This document shows positions 1-9,300 of a stretch of 15,302 nt of DNA, one piece after another. The stretch's first letter is position 1; each line of letters begins with the position of its first letter. The DNA is taken from positions 1 to 15,302 of the forward strand of contig BBXU01002815.1 in assembly GCA_001598975.1 (NCBI GenBank), read 5' to 3'. The notes below the pieces were generated by a model. It was given only the letters and a program-made list of their open reading frames with translations. It was not told the DNA's origin and ran no database searches. The position numbers and the translations under genes were made by a program. Source of the DNA: Parachlorella kessleri (Eukaryota > Chlorophyta > Trebouxiophyceae > Chlorellales > Chlorellaceae).

Positions 1-802
1 CGGTAGTCTCCCAACTTGCATAGCCATGGTGGCCACCAAACCACAGCCACTGGCACGGCAGCCTGCTGAGCATACGAGGCAGCAGCTGCGCAAGTAAGTA
101 ATGCAGCTTGTGGCACCTTGAGCACTGTGAGAAGGGTAGCTGGATCCTGCAGCAGCTGTCCTGTACTTGTGCGAAGCGCCGTGGCTAGGTTGTCCCATGC
201 GGAGTCTGCGGCACGGGCACAGGGAACCTTGCGATTGCAGTTTCTGCTTTCCTGAGGGTGTCAATCATATTCAAGAAACTGCCATACAGGCGGGGTTCAT
301 GCCAGCATCCATTTGTTCTCACCGAGGGGGACAAAGATAGTTGCTTGTACTGCTGGGTTGTTCACAATCCTGCAACAGCGCACATGCCCGTAAGTTGCAC
401 CCTGTGGAGGTGGCTGTGTCATGGGTGTAGGTAATCTCCTAGCTAATGGAGCACTTGGAGGTCAAGGTCAAGTCTCTACTGCACCCTGCTCCATAATGTA
501 GGGCTGCCACCCTCTGAAGGCTAGCTTTGAAGCAAATTTGCTTGCCTGTCAAGCCCCGTTGCCTTGAAGGCTAGGACGGTAAAGGCTGCGTTGGGTTGTT
601 GCTCCAAGGCAGCCAGCACCGTGCATGGAGGAGCTGCTGGGAGGGTCGGCAAAGGGGTTGCTGCTGGTTGAGGAGAGGTCTCACCAGGCTGGCTGGTGAT
701 TGGGCTGCCCTGTTGGGGAGTTGGTGTAGGGGATCCGGACGGACCGGCCGCAGAGCTAACCACCAGGACCATAAATACTGCAGTAAATCTAGGGGTCTCC
801 AT
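1..802 (-). CDS. FAS1 (fasciclin-like) domain protein A, partial, 3' end outside the window
   Basis: Predicted secreted or cell-surface adhesion-type protein. I see three coding exons on the minus strand: 802..546, 369..323 and 205..117. The rest, from the expected YHxxP segment on, lies beyond base 1; nothing like it occurs in 1..116, which I read as intron. The start METPRFTAV is followed by a hydrophobic stretch (about residues 8-20) that looks like a signal peptide, then a short Pro/Ser/Thr-rich linker (about 20-60). The FAS1 domain begins at TVLAALEQQPNAAFTVLAFK. Exon 2 gives NNPAVQATIFVPL, the FAS1 H1 motif, and exon 3 continues DSAWDNLATAL...LLTVLK. Phases fit at every joint (2, 1, 0). 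Intron 1 (545..370) uses a GC donor (CAG|GCAAGC) with a normal TTGCAG acceptor. The domain and intron layout match the FAS1 gene at 1378..3284, so the two are tandem paralogs. Ligand and wall role are unknown. Confidence 0.85.
543..547 (-). other. Non-canonical GC 5' splice site of FAS1 gene A intron 1
   Basis: Exon 1 reads ...GGGCTTGACAG|GCAAGC on the minus strand, so the intron would start with GC at 545..544. No GT in phase 2 lies nearby, whereas joining here to the acceptor ending at 370 gives ATGLD-R-IVNNPAVQATIFVPL. That is continuous FAS1 sequence aligning with AAGMT-G-LLNDPSLIATIFVP of the neighbouring paralog. GC-AG introns usually have an otherwise strong AG|GCAAG donor, as here. 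Confidence 0.7.
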
Positions 803-1377
803 GTCGTCAAACCACGTAGAGGCGCACCAAGTGCCCGACAGGTCAAGGAGGCACTGACAGTAATGCGCCCATTGTCCACGTGGACGATCACAAGCTGAAT
901 CCTGATTATTTATTGAGGGTGGCAGGGAAGGCGAGCAGGGAGGAGGTACTGGGATACTGGGCGGACAGGGTTGAATGCAGAATGAGCCTGAGTCTTGCCT
1001 GATGTCTGATCAGAGCTCATGAGCCAGTAATTCTCTCCTGATTATTCATGAGGGCAAGGTTGACAGCTGCCTGCCACAGGCCTTTGACCGAAAGCTTAAC
1101 CAATCTCTATATTGAAAATATTTTATTCCCATATCCTTTGAGTCTTTCAAAGTCACTGCTGCCACGTGCACACGTGCACTTTTGCACACTGGGTGTGCTT
1201 AGCAGGCCGACCCACCGGCCAAACCTACGGGTTGGTCAAAGAAACTTGGAAAGAAGGGAAGATTAGCAGTGCCGACCCACACAGTAGTTGCAGTGTTGAC
1301 AAGATTGCAATCAATGGTTTCTACAAAGCTGACACTAGGGGCCAATGCTAAATGTTCACACTGTGCTCCTGCCTGGC
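803..1377. promoter_or_regulatory. Intergenic region between the two FAS1 genes
   Basis: This 575-bp stretch must hold the 3' UTR of FAS1 gene B (stop at 1380..1378) and the 5' region of FAS1 gene A (start at 802), both on the minus strand. Visible elements are: two CACGTG G-box cores at 1163..1168 and 1171..1176; an AT-rich block around 1105..1135; an imperfect direct repeat (TCCTGATTATT then GAGGG) at 900..919 and 1036..1054; and two adjacent 10-bp palindromes at 1005..1014 and 1015..1024. No coding sequence is supported. Which elements act as promoter is inference. Confidence 0.45.
1163..1176. promoter_or_regulatory. Pair of G-box (CACGTG) cores
   Basis: CACGTG occurs at 1163..1168 and again at 1171..1176, within CCACGTGCACACGTGCAC. 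This lies about 360 bp upstream of the start of FAS1 gene A. CACGTG is the core bound by bZIP and bHLH factors in the green lineage. The sites are seen directly; their use is inferred. Confidence 0.35.
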
Positions 1378-3284
1378 TCATGGCACACTTGAACCACCAA
1401 AAGCTTTCACAACGGCATCATTAGCCTCAGGAGTATTGTTTTGCTGGTCCTCAGGCCCAATCAGCTGCACGGTGGGCACGCTGGGAGCGCCCAAAGTGGG
1501 CGCGGCAACAGGCGCCGGTGGCGTGATTTCATCAGTCCAGGTCGGATCAGGGGGCAGAACCTGCAGGCAGCAAGCCAGCAGGTTATACAGGCATGTGTCA
1601 CCAGCCTCTACCTGCTAATGAGTACAAACGGAAGAGAGCATGCACGAGGCCTCCGGCTGCCAGACGGCATTTAGTCCCAGCCTGGCAGGCCATGGCGCTG
1701 GCAAACACAGACAGCTCGAGCCAGCAGACTCCAGAGGTTACTTACCACGTCAATCATATGGGCAATGGCACTCTGGGAACAGGAGGTAAGGTCTGGGTCG
1801 CTGAGGCTCCCAATTTGTCTACTGGTTGCGGCTACTTTGACCGAGCCAAACTTGTTGAACACCTGGATGAAAAGCATGCGTGCAGAGTGAGGCCAAAGCC
1901 ACAGGGGCGCAGAGAAGTGCACCTACCACTGCTCGCGGGTCAAGCCTGGCAGCCTAGGTGTCAGCACACTGCCAGTTGAGGCATGCATCTCGCCCCTATG
2001 GCACCTCAGCAAGCGGCTGTTGTCCTGTCCACAGCGCACCTTGATGGGCTGGTTGTTGTACAAGGTAGGCAGGCGCGCCAGGTATGGCAGCAACACGAGG
2101 TCGCCATATGTCAGGTTTAACCGTGGAACAATGTGGTACTGCACAGAATATGTCCAAACAGGGCTAGGAGAGGGCGAAGCATCCTTGGAGACGTGACATC
2201 AGCAAACAACGCGGCATCTTTCAGGGCGCCGTGCTATGCTACCACTCTGTCCCCAAACTAATTCTTTGCATGACAATTCTTACCTGCACGACCATACGGA
2301 GCTGCGGCAATGCACCGTCACTGAAGAGCTGGTCTTTTGTCCAGCCCAAGGCAGCTAAGAGTGCACCCCAGGCAGTGTCGGTTGGTACGAATATTGTTGC
2401 TATTAGAGAAGGATCATTGAGAAGCCTGCAGGCACAGAACCCAGTGCCACACTCGTCAGAGAGTTGAGAAGCGTAACATATGCCGCGCAAATAGTAAATG
2501 CCGCCTTTATAAATTTGCCTGTTTTTGGACGCAGCTGGCACCTGCCACACTGCTGTCTGACCCCTTCCTGTCACGTGCATTTCCATCTTAAATGCCACCT
2601 GCTACTATCGTTCTTTGGCACCTCATATCCTGCAACCTCCTATCCGTGAGGTAAAACTTCAGGGCAACAGTTGCCGCATTTTGCAGGCACTCACCCCGTC
2701 ATGCCTGCAGCCTGCACGGCTTGAATGAAGAAGGTCGTGTTTGTCTGGGCCTGAAGTACCTCCAGCATGCTGCAAGGCTCAGGCTGGCCAGCAGGCGCTG
2801 CGCTGGGCGAGGGTCTGAGCGCAGGACGACTGGGCAATGGGGCAGGAGGAGAAAGCGATAACCTAGGTGGCAGTGATGGGCTGCTGGGCAGGGTGCTTGA
2901 AGGCGGCGAGGAGGCCGGGCTTCTGGGCTGCATCTGAATAATCCTGGCATGGGCTTCTGGGCTGGGAACTGGTGCTGGTTGTCCCTGAGAAGCCGCCGCC
3001 GCCGCCTGCCGCTCCATCTCAGGCGGGGACGGCAGCCCTTTTTCCGCTGAAGGTGATAACAGAGGAGGTGATAACAGAGGAGGCAGGTCGCTTACTGACC
3101 ATGTGGTCTCAGCCGCTGGTTGTGGAGCTAAAACGACAGAGTCCACCGGGTCTACCAGGGTCACCCAGTTGCCAGAGGACCGACCAGCAGGCAGCTGCAC
3201 TTCAGCAGTAGCTGGACGTACTGTCAGCAAGGAAAGTGTTGCCAAGAGAGCAATGGCCCAGGCTTGCTGCCGTGGGGTAAGCAT
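1378..3284 (-). CDS. FAS1 (fasciclin-like) domain protein B, complete, 376 aa
   Basis: Predicted secreted, proline-rich fasciclin-like protein, probably of the cell wall or extracellular matrix. Five minus-strand exons: 3284..2695, 2425..2284, 2138..2040, 1862..1746 and 1560..1378, with joint phases 2,0,0,0 and GT-AG introns. The start is the first ATG after an in-frame TGA at 3341..3339. Residues 1-27 (MLTPRQQAWAIALLATLSLL then TVRPATA) look like a signal peptide. Residues about 65-170 are Pro/Ser-rich, as in hydroxyproline-rich wall proteins. One FAS1 domain spans about 172-318: SMLEVLQAQTNTTFF, then H1-type ATIFVPTDTAW, then H2-type YHIVP, ending IAHMIDVVLP. Sequons are at N182 (NTT) and N252 (NLT). 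The C-terminal ~60 residues are Pro-rich and end GGSSVP with no hydrophobic GPI-type tail. Its tandem neighbour (<1..802) is a paralog with a shorter linker. Binding partner unknown. Confidence 0.9.
3051..3080. repeat. Two perfect copies of a 15-bp unit inside FAS1 gene B
   Basis: AGGTGATAACAGAGG is repeated head to tail at 3051..3065 and 3066..3080. Read on the minus strand in the gene's frame it gives PPLLS twice within the Pro/Ser-rich linker. This is a recent in-frame duplication that would lengthen the linker by five residues. Confidence 0.85.
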
Positions 3285-4198
3285 AGGTACTAGGAACAGC
3301 GGCGAGCCTGGCGGCCAGCTTGTGCTTGGCAGCGACCTTCAGGCAACCAGGTACGCACTAGTCCTAACCATGCTGCGTGGCTTCTGCAATGCCAATTGCT
3401 TAGCATGGAGGAGCACTCGCTCGCAGCAATCCCCACGGTTTGCCTATCCAAGACAGCTTCCACCAGCACGGGCGTGTGACATGCGCGCCTTGGCAGGACA
3501 ACGCCGGTACAGCGTGCGAGGATTCCGCCACGTGCAGTGCATTACCATATAGGGTGAAGCGTACTCAAAAGTTGCTCTTGATGGTGTTCTTCAAGTGACC
3601 TCCTTTGGCCAATCATCAAGCAGGGAGTGCTATGCGTGCGAGTCATCAGCGCACCATGTGGCTAGTGCCACTGAGTCAGCGTGCATCAAACCTAACAAGA
3701 GCTTCTTTGAAAGTGATGGCAGGTCGCAAGAGAAAGCAACACTAAAAAGCTGCCCAGTGGAGTTTGGCACGGATAGGCACCAGCATGAAGCAGGCAAGCA
3801 TTCCCCTCGGAGGGGAATGCCGCATGCCCTCAGCGGCTGAGGCTCAGCAGTCCGTTTCAGAGTCCAAGCCACGAGTATAACCCGTCCCCTCGAGAGGCCA
3901 GCCGAGGACGGAGAATAAGAACCTGTTACTCGACACAAAATGCAAGGAGAGCACAAACGCACAGCACATGGAGTTTCACCCGAAATGACAAGCACACTGC
4001 ATGCCAAATGCTGACAGCATGACCAACCGTCTGAAGGCCAGCTATGCACATGTCCGGCCCCATAAGATGCTTGCGTGCTCACAGAAGCAGTTTCCGTTGC
4101 TGCAGACAGAAAAGGCCACCTGCTTCTTAGTATTCCAAAGGCGATGTTGAGCACAAGTGGCAAGCATACAAGCAGACACTTCGGCACAGCCTGAGGCA
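3285..4198. other. Spacer between FAS1 gene B and the SNARE gene
   Basis: Both flanking genes run on the minus strand, so this 914-bp stretch should contain the 3' UTR of the SNARE gene (right part) and the promoter and 5' UTR of FAS1 gene B (left part). I see no supported gene. Two things stand out. The SNARE reading frame stays open down to a stop at 3632..3630 if the final intron is not removed. There is also a 23-bp palindrome at 3798..3820. No TATA-like or poly(A) signal stands out clearly. Confidence 0.4.
3798..3820. repeat. Perfect inverted repeat, 11-bp arms around one base
   Basis: GCATTCCCCTC at 3798..3808 and GAGGGGAATGC at 3810..3820 are exact reverse complements separated by a single G. 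With equal base use, an 11-bp perfect inverted repeat at one fixed spacing is expected about 0.004 times in a window this size, so chance is unlikely. As RNA, on either strand, it could form a 10-bp stem with a 3-base loop. It sits about 380 bp past the SNARE stop and about 515 bp upstream of the FAS1 gene B start. Confidence 0.85.
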
Positions 4199-5839
4199 CT
4201 ATTGCTCCTCGGATAAGGTAGCTTGTACGCGATCTATCCCAAAAACGTACTTGGATCTTTGCTGGAAGTAAGCAATGAAAGTACCAGAGGCACGACTCAC
4301 TACAACAGACAAATCCAGGCAGACACAATGCAGCACTCACCCCTGGGAGCGTTTTGGCAACGCCGGTGACCTTAACCACTACCAGCGCAACGATGGCCAG
4401 CACCACAAGCAGCAAGAGCCCCATGATGCACCTACGGGAAAGCCAGCCCCAAGGTTTAATGCCAAACACTGAATGAAGTATCCTGGCACGCTGCGGCCTG
4501 GCTTTTACATAAAATTGGGTTGCACAGTGCATTATATGAAGACTCAACAAGGGCAGAGGGCCTCGCAATACAGGTGCGGCTCCTACTCACTTGTCGGTGG
4601 CCAGGCCGCGCGCCATGTCGCGGATGACCTGCTTGGCTTTCTTCATCGAGAAATGGATCTCTTCAAGATCATCAATAACCTGCACGCCACGATTAGGCAG
4701 ATCGCCAGAGCTCCCTGATCTTGACAGAGTTCACAGTCCAGCCAACGATGAATCAATACCGCTGTACTGAAATGTATGAAGAGAACCAACTGACTATGGG
4801 CTGCATAAACCACGTGGCCCCGCCACAACAGCGTACCTTCTCCAGCTGCTTCGTCTGCTGGTCCAGCGTCTCCGCTGTCTGCACGCCAATCTGGATGGTG
4901 TCATTCACGATACGCTCAGACCGGAGCAGCGAAGTGTCTGTGTCCTTCATGTCTCTCCGTCCCATCTGCATGAGCTCTGTAGTAGACATGCCTGCAGGAG
5001 GATAGCAACGAGGGCAGGACCCTCAGCAGGCCAGCAGCGACCTTCACGCTGTAAGTCCCCCACCCACACAGGCTCGATTCATGGGCACAACCAACACTGC
5101 TACGCCATTCTACCGATAAGAAATGAGTTGGTAGGTGCACACCCATGACAAACCTGTCGCAAAGCCTCCTAGGGAACTACTATGGCTCACTGCTGACGTC
5201 CAAGTTTATACACACCACACAGCACCAGCACGCAGCACTTGAGAGGGATTTCATTTCATGGTGGTGGGCTACAAGGCTCCCTCCCCCTTCGCAACTTTGT
5301 GACCAGGCCAACTCACTCTCCACGGTTGGCGGGCCTGACTTGGCACCCTCCAGCAGCTCGCCACGCTGTGCTGACTGCTGACTGTACGCCTTCTTCATGC
5401 CAATGAACGCATTCAGCTGCTGCACCATCTCCTTTTTCCGCGCGTTGAGATGATCTGGTGGCATATTGTCTGTTCGCGCCTCCCTCTCAAACTCGCGGAT
5501 AAGGCTGCAAGCCAAGCAGGTACAGTGGTCAGTGATGCATTTGACCCGGCCCTGCGGCACTGTACAACTCTTGCACCCTGTTGTGAATCAATAAGTTGGC
5601 CATATATCCTTGAAAAACCCGACCAGTTTGTGCAGTTAAGAAGACTGAAACTGTTCCAGCACCCCTCCGCTTTGCCCCAGAACAACTCACGTCTTGGCCT
5701 CCTGCATCTGGGCCGTGAGCTCCTTGAGGAGGCCCTGTTGCTTCCCAGCATCCGTGAGTTTATCTAACTTCCGAAATCCGTTGGAGAGGTTCAGGAAGAT
5801 GCTCTCCAGCTGCACCTCTTGCTCATAGCGTTCCATCAT
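4199..5839 (-). CDS. NPSN-like Qb-SNARE, tail-anchored, about 244 aa
   Basis: Membrane-fusion SNARE resembling the novel plant SNARE (NPSN) class, which acts in secretory and cell-plate fusion in land plants. Exons on the minus strand: 5839..5691, 5504..5317, 4991..4837, 4679..4591, 4431..4341 and a tentative last exon 4261..4199; joint phases 2,1,0,2,0. The N-terminal coiled region has FLNLSNGFRKLDKLTDAGKQ and then LIREFEREA, as in NPSN proteins. Residues about 104-194 carry GRRDMKDTDTSLLRSERIV, GVQTAETLDQQTKQLEK and DDLEEIHFSMKKAKQVIRDM, the SNARE helix. A single hydrophobic anchor follows the conserved CIM at about 195-214. The start is the first of two ATGs, five codons after an in-frame TAA. 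The C-terminus is uncertain: an alternative acceptor at 4300 would end the protein at residue 224, and retaining the last intron would extend it by 236 codons. Family call is firm; the last exon is not. Confidence 0.88.
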
Positions 5840-6387
5840 ACTTGCAGGCCTTTAGGCCCCCAGAGGGCCAAGGAGGAGGTCAACACCTTGGCACCAACGG
5901 CAGTTGTTGTCTGCAATATCCACAGAACTGGCAAGTGAGAACGCCTTGGCTCTGCTGAGGCAACCACAGCTCCGCAGTCCAGATTGAGCTTGCCTCTGGC
6001 TTAGTGCCTCGTCCAACAGACCGCGCCAGCTCCTTCAGTAGATTCCGGCCTGGGAGCGCACACCAACGAGCCCTCCCACCAGTTCTTCCAACAAACTGAC
6101 ACGCTGGTGCTGGTTGGCTATCCGAGTCACGAGAGTGCGTTGCAAGCACTCAGCAAGCGATGAAGCGGCACACAATCAAATATTTCTTTGCTTGCAAGCA
6201 AGGGCGAGCAAGGGGCTGGGGAGTGCCCATGGGGAGTGCCTGTAATTCGGACAGGGTTTTTGTGGAATTTCCACATGGAAGAGAAGACTTCATGTAAAGC
6301 TAACTAGTTAAGCGTATATTCACATATTGCATAAGTTACTATGAATCGCTAATACCGTCGTTCTGACAGCGGCCATTCGTTTACATC
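5840..6387. promoter_or_regulatory. Shared head-to-head promoter region, SNARE and TSR1
   Basis: This 548-bp region lies between two divergent start codons (5839 minus, 6388 plus) and so probably carries both promoters and 5' UTRs. The part from about 6240 to 6355 is AT-richer than its surroundings. A 14-bp perfect palindrome TTGCTTGCAAGCAA is at 6188..6201, and GGGGAGTGCC occurs twice, at 6218..6227 and 6231..6240. Open frames here (for example minus 6149..5880) match no family I recognise. The bidirectional role is inferred from layout only. Confidence 0.5.
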
Positions 6388-9300
6388 ATGGGAGGGCCAG
6401 GAGCGCAGCACAATAAGGTCAGCTTTGTGTAGTTTCTCTGCAGTGGTGGTGTGGCATGCCAGTGGGCGTGTTGCGGATCAGCACTTGCATGGCGCATGCG
6501 AGTCTTGCAAGCACTGCCAAGCCAGCCTTTCACTATCGAGTTGTGGTTCTGCAGGCACATAAGTCCGGGCGGCAAGCCGGTCGGAGTGCCAGGCAGCGTC
6601 ACAAGGACAAACAGGGTAGGTTGCCACCTGGTGAGGCCAAGTGAGCAGGTGGCGACTTTGGCACGCTTGCTTAGGAGTGTTTACTATATATCGGGTGCTG
6701 CTTGCAGAGGCTGGGCCGAGGGTGGCCGTGAAGGCTGCTAATCGGGCGCAGACTAAGGCGGAGCGCCTGAACACTTCCAAGCAGCAAAGGTGCGCAGGTG
6801 GTGGTTCCGCTGCCACGGAAGGCGCCAGGAACTCCTTGTGCACTCCTTGGGCCTGCTCTTGACAGTACCACATCCATTCCTACTACTGTCTCTGCTGACA
6901 AACTCCACCCATTCGTGCAGGGACAAGAAACGGGCGCAGCTGCTGGAGCAGCGGCGAAGTGTGGGGCCACCAATTGTGGTGGGCCTACTGCCGCTGTCCA
7001 GCGAAGTGGATGCGCCGCGGCTATGGGCGGGTCTCCTTGCAGCATGCAGCGAGGGGGCAGCTGCTGCAGCGGCTTCAGCTGGGGCAGCAGCTGGCAGCAT
7101 GGAGGTGGAGGTGGCTGAGAAAGGGATTAGCACGATGATGCCGCAGACGCTGTCAATGGCGGACCGGCGGAAAATGAGGTTCACGTTCCTGCCTCCGCCA
7201 GTCAACCGCGAGGACGCGCTGGCGGTTGTGGAGCTGGGCAAGGCAGCAGAGGTGAGGCACAGGTTGGCATGTCGTCCCTATGCCACGCTGGCAAGGTGGT
7301 TGGCCCGTAGTTCACGGCCGGCCGGTTCCTGCAAGGTATCAGCAAAGGTGCTGACAAACCACCAGGGGTTCCGTGCCGGGCTGCGGGCCCCTGGCTGTTA
7401 GGTGGAGGTCTTGTGCACCACCTCTGTTGCCTGGCAGGGTCCGCACAGGGTCCGGGCGCATGTGAGCGGGATAATAATAGAACCAGCTTGCCACTGCAGG
7501 TGGTGCTGCTAGCAGTCCCTGGTGATGAGCATGCGCAAGTAATAGACAGCCAAGGGCAAATGGCGCTGGCAGTGCTCCGTGCGCTGGGCCTGCCGACCGT
7601 CGTGGGCCTGGTACAGGCGCCTACGGGCCAAGGTCACAAAAACCTGCTGAAGGAGCGAAGTGCTGCCAAGAAGCACGCTGCAGTAGCCTTTGCAGAGCAG
7701 GTCGGCGGTTGACCAGCTGGTTGCTTGGGTTTGCCTGGCTGCTCGCAGTGCTGCTTGCAGGTTCTCCATGTCTCATGTGGTCGTGCATCTGGACTTGTCC
7801 AGTGGGCACGGCACAGCTCAACTCCACTGGTTGGGAGAATCCTACCTGCCTGTTCACATTGCCTGCATACATAGCATGGCATGCTGGCTGTCTTTTCACG
7901 CTTCACTGCAATCAGGCACCCTTGCCCACCACAGGTCGCTGGAGATCACAAGCTGATGGCGGCGGATGGCCTCCAGGACTTCAAGCAGGTGCTGCGCCAC
8001 CTCAGCGACAGCACCCACAACGTGCCCCTCTGGCGCCAGCAGCGGCCGACGGTCATGGCTGAAGCAGCTGAGTTTGAGGCTGCGCCGGAGAACCCCTCTC
8101 TGGGTACCCTACTCTTGCGGTGAGTGATTAGGCCTTGTGAATTTCACGTGCAAGTATAAGTCGCTTGTGGAGGCATGCTGAGCAACCTCAGCTACCTCGA
8201 AAGACTTCTGGCACGTGTTGACGGCCGCCTGCAACATACATGCGTGAAGCTCAGTTTCTGACAAGGTCTTGGAAAGGCGGGGGCACCACTTTGCCTAGCC
8301 CTGGAAGCTCTGAAAGGTGCCCAGCCGCAGTCCTCACAGTCTCCCCTAGGAGCCCCTGCCAACTGCAGGGGTTACATACGTGGCCTGGGCCTGAGTGTGA
8401 ACCAGGCGGTGCACATCCCTGGGGCCGGCGACTTCCTCCTATCACACATCAGCGGCCCGGCGGAGCCGGCGTGCTCCAACGAGGACGCGGCAGCGGCTGC
8501 CGCGCGGCAGCGGCAGCTGGGCGGCGGTGCCGGGGCCATGGCGGTGGACGATGCTGGCGGCGCAGGGCAGCCGGCGGTGCTGGCGACAGCGGACCCTGGC
8601 AGCCAGGAGAGCCTGAGGAGGGAGAATGTGCCAGACCCGCTGGCTGGCGAGCAGACCTGGCCTACGCAGGAGGTGGGGCTGTCGGATAGCTGCCAGCTTT
8701 ACTCGTGGCGCGCATGGACGTCGGTATTTGTACTCTTGAATTGCTAAACTTTGTGGCCCCTGTGCGTTTGGAGGGGGGGTGCCATGCTTGACGGATTTAA
8801 CATATATAAGCTCCAGCTGAGCAAGAAAGATAAGTCCTTGTGGTGCTCCAAAGGGTGAAGGGTTAGTACCCTGCCTTGTGAGGTGGTGGGTTCATCATAT
8901 GCACGATGGTGGTCGTCACAACAGGTGTGCTGTTTCACCCTGTTGGTGCAGGAGCTGATGGAGGCTGAGGAGGCGGCAGCGCAGTCCAAGGCGGGCCGGA
9001 AGCGGCGACTACCCAAAGGCACCTCTGACTACCAGGCGGCATGGATTCTGGAGTCGGATGATGAAGAAGGGGACGACAGGTGTGTCTGTGGCTGGCCGGG
9101 CAGTTTGTGCACGGGCCCAGAGTAAACGCTGGTTCTTGTTCACAGTTGTTCGAAATAGCGTTTGCTGGACAAAAGTTACCTGAACTTCATTCAACTGCGA
9201 CTGAAACTGGAACGCTGGCTTGCGCGCAACTCAATCACTGCTGGTGCTTACGGTTATTGCTCGGCCAGCACGGTAGCAAGCTTGCCTGGCACCTGCCTGC

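Noticed and set aside
5880..6149. Minus-strand open frame upstream of the SNARE gene as an extra N-terminal exon or separate gene
   Set aside because: No family similarity. An in-frame TAA lies five codons before the SNARE ATG, and the protein already starts where NPSN proteins do.
7698..7938. CAGGTCG at both borders of TSR1 intron 5, as a target-site duplication of an introner
   Set aside because: CAGGT is splice consensus, so only two extra bases match. With many introns that is expected by chance.
8838..8905. tRNA-like stretch with GGGTTCATC in TSR1 intron 7
   Set aside because: No matching T-stem or acceptor-stem pairing.
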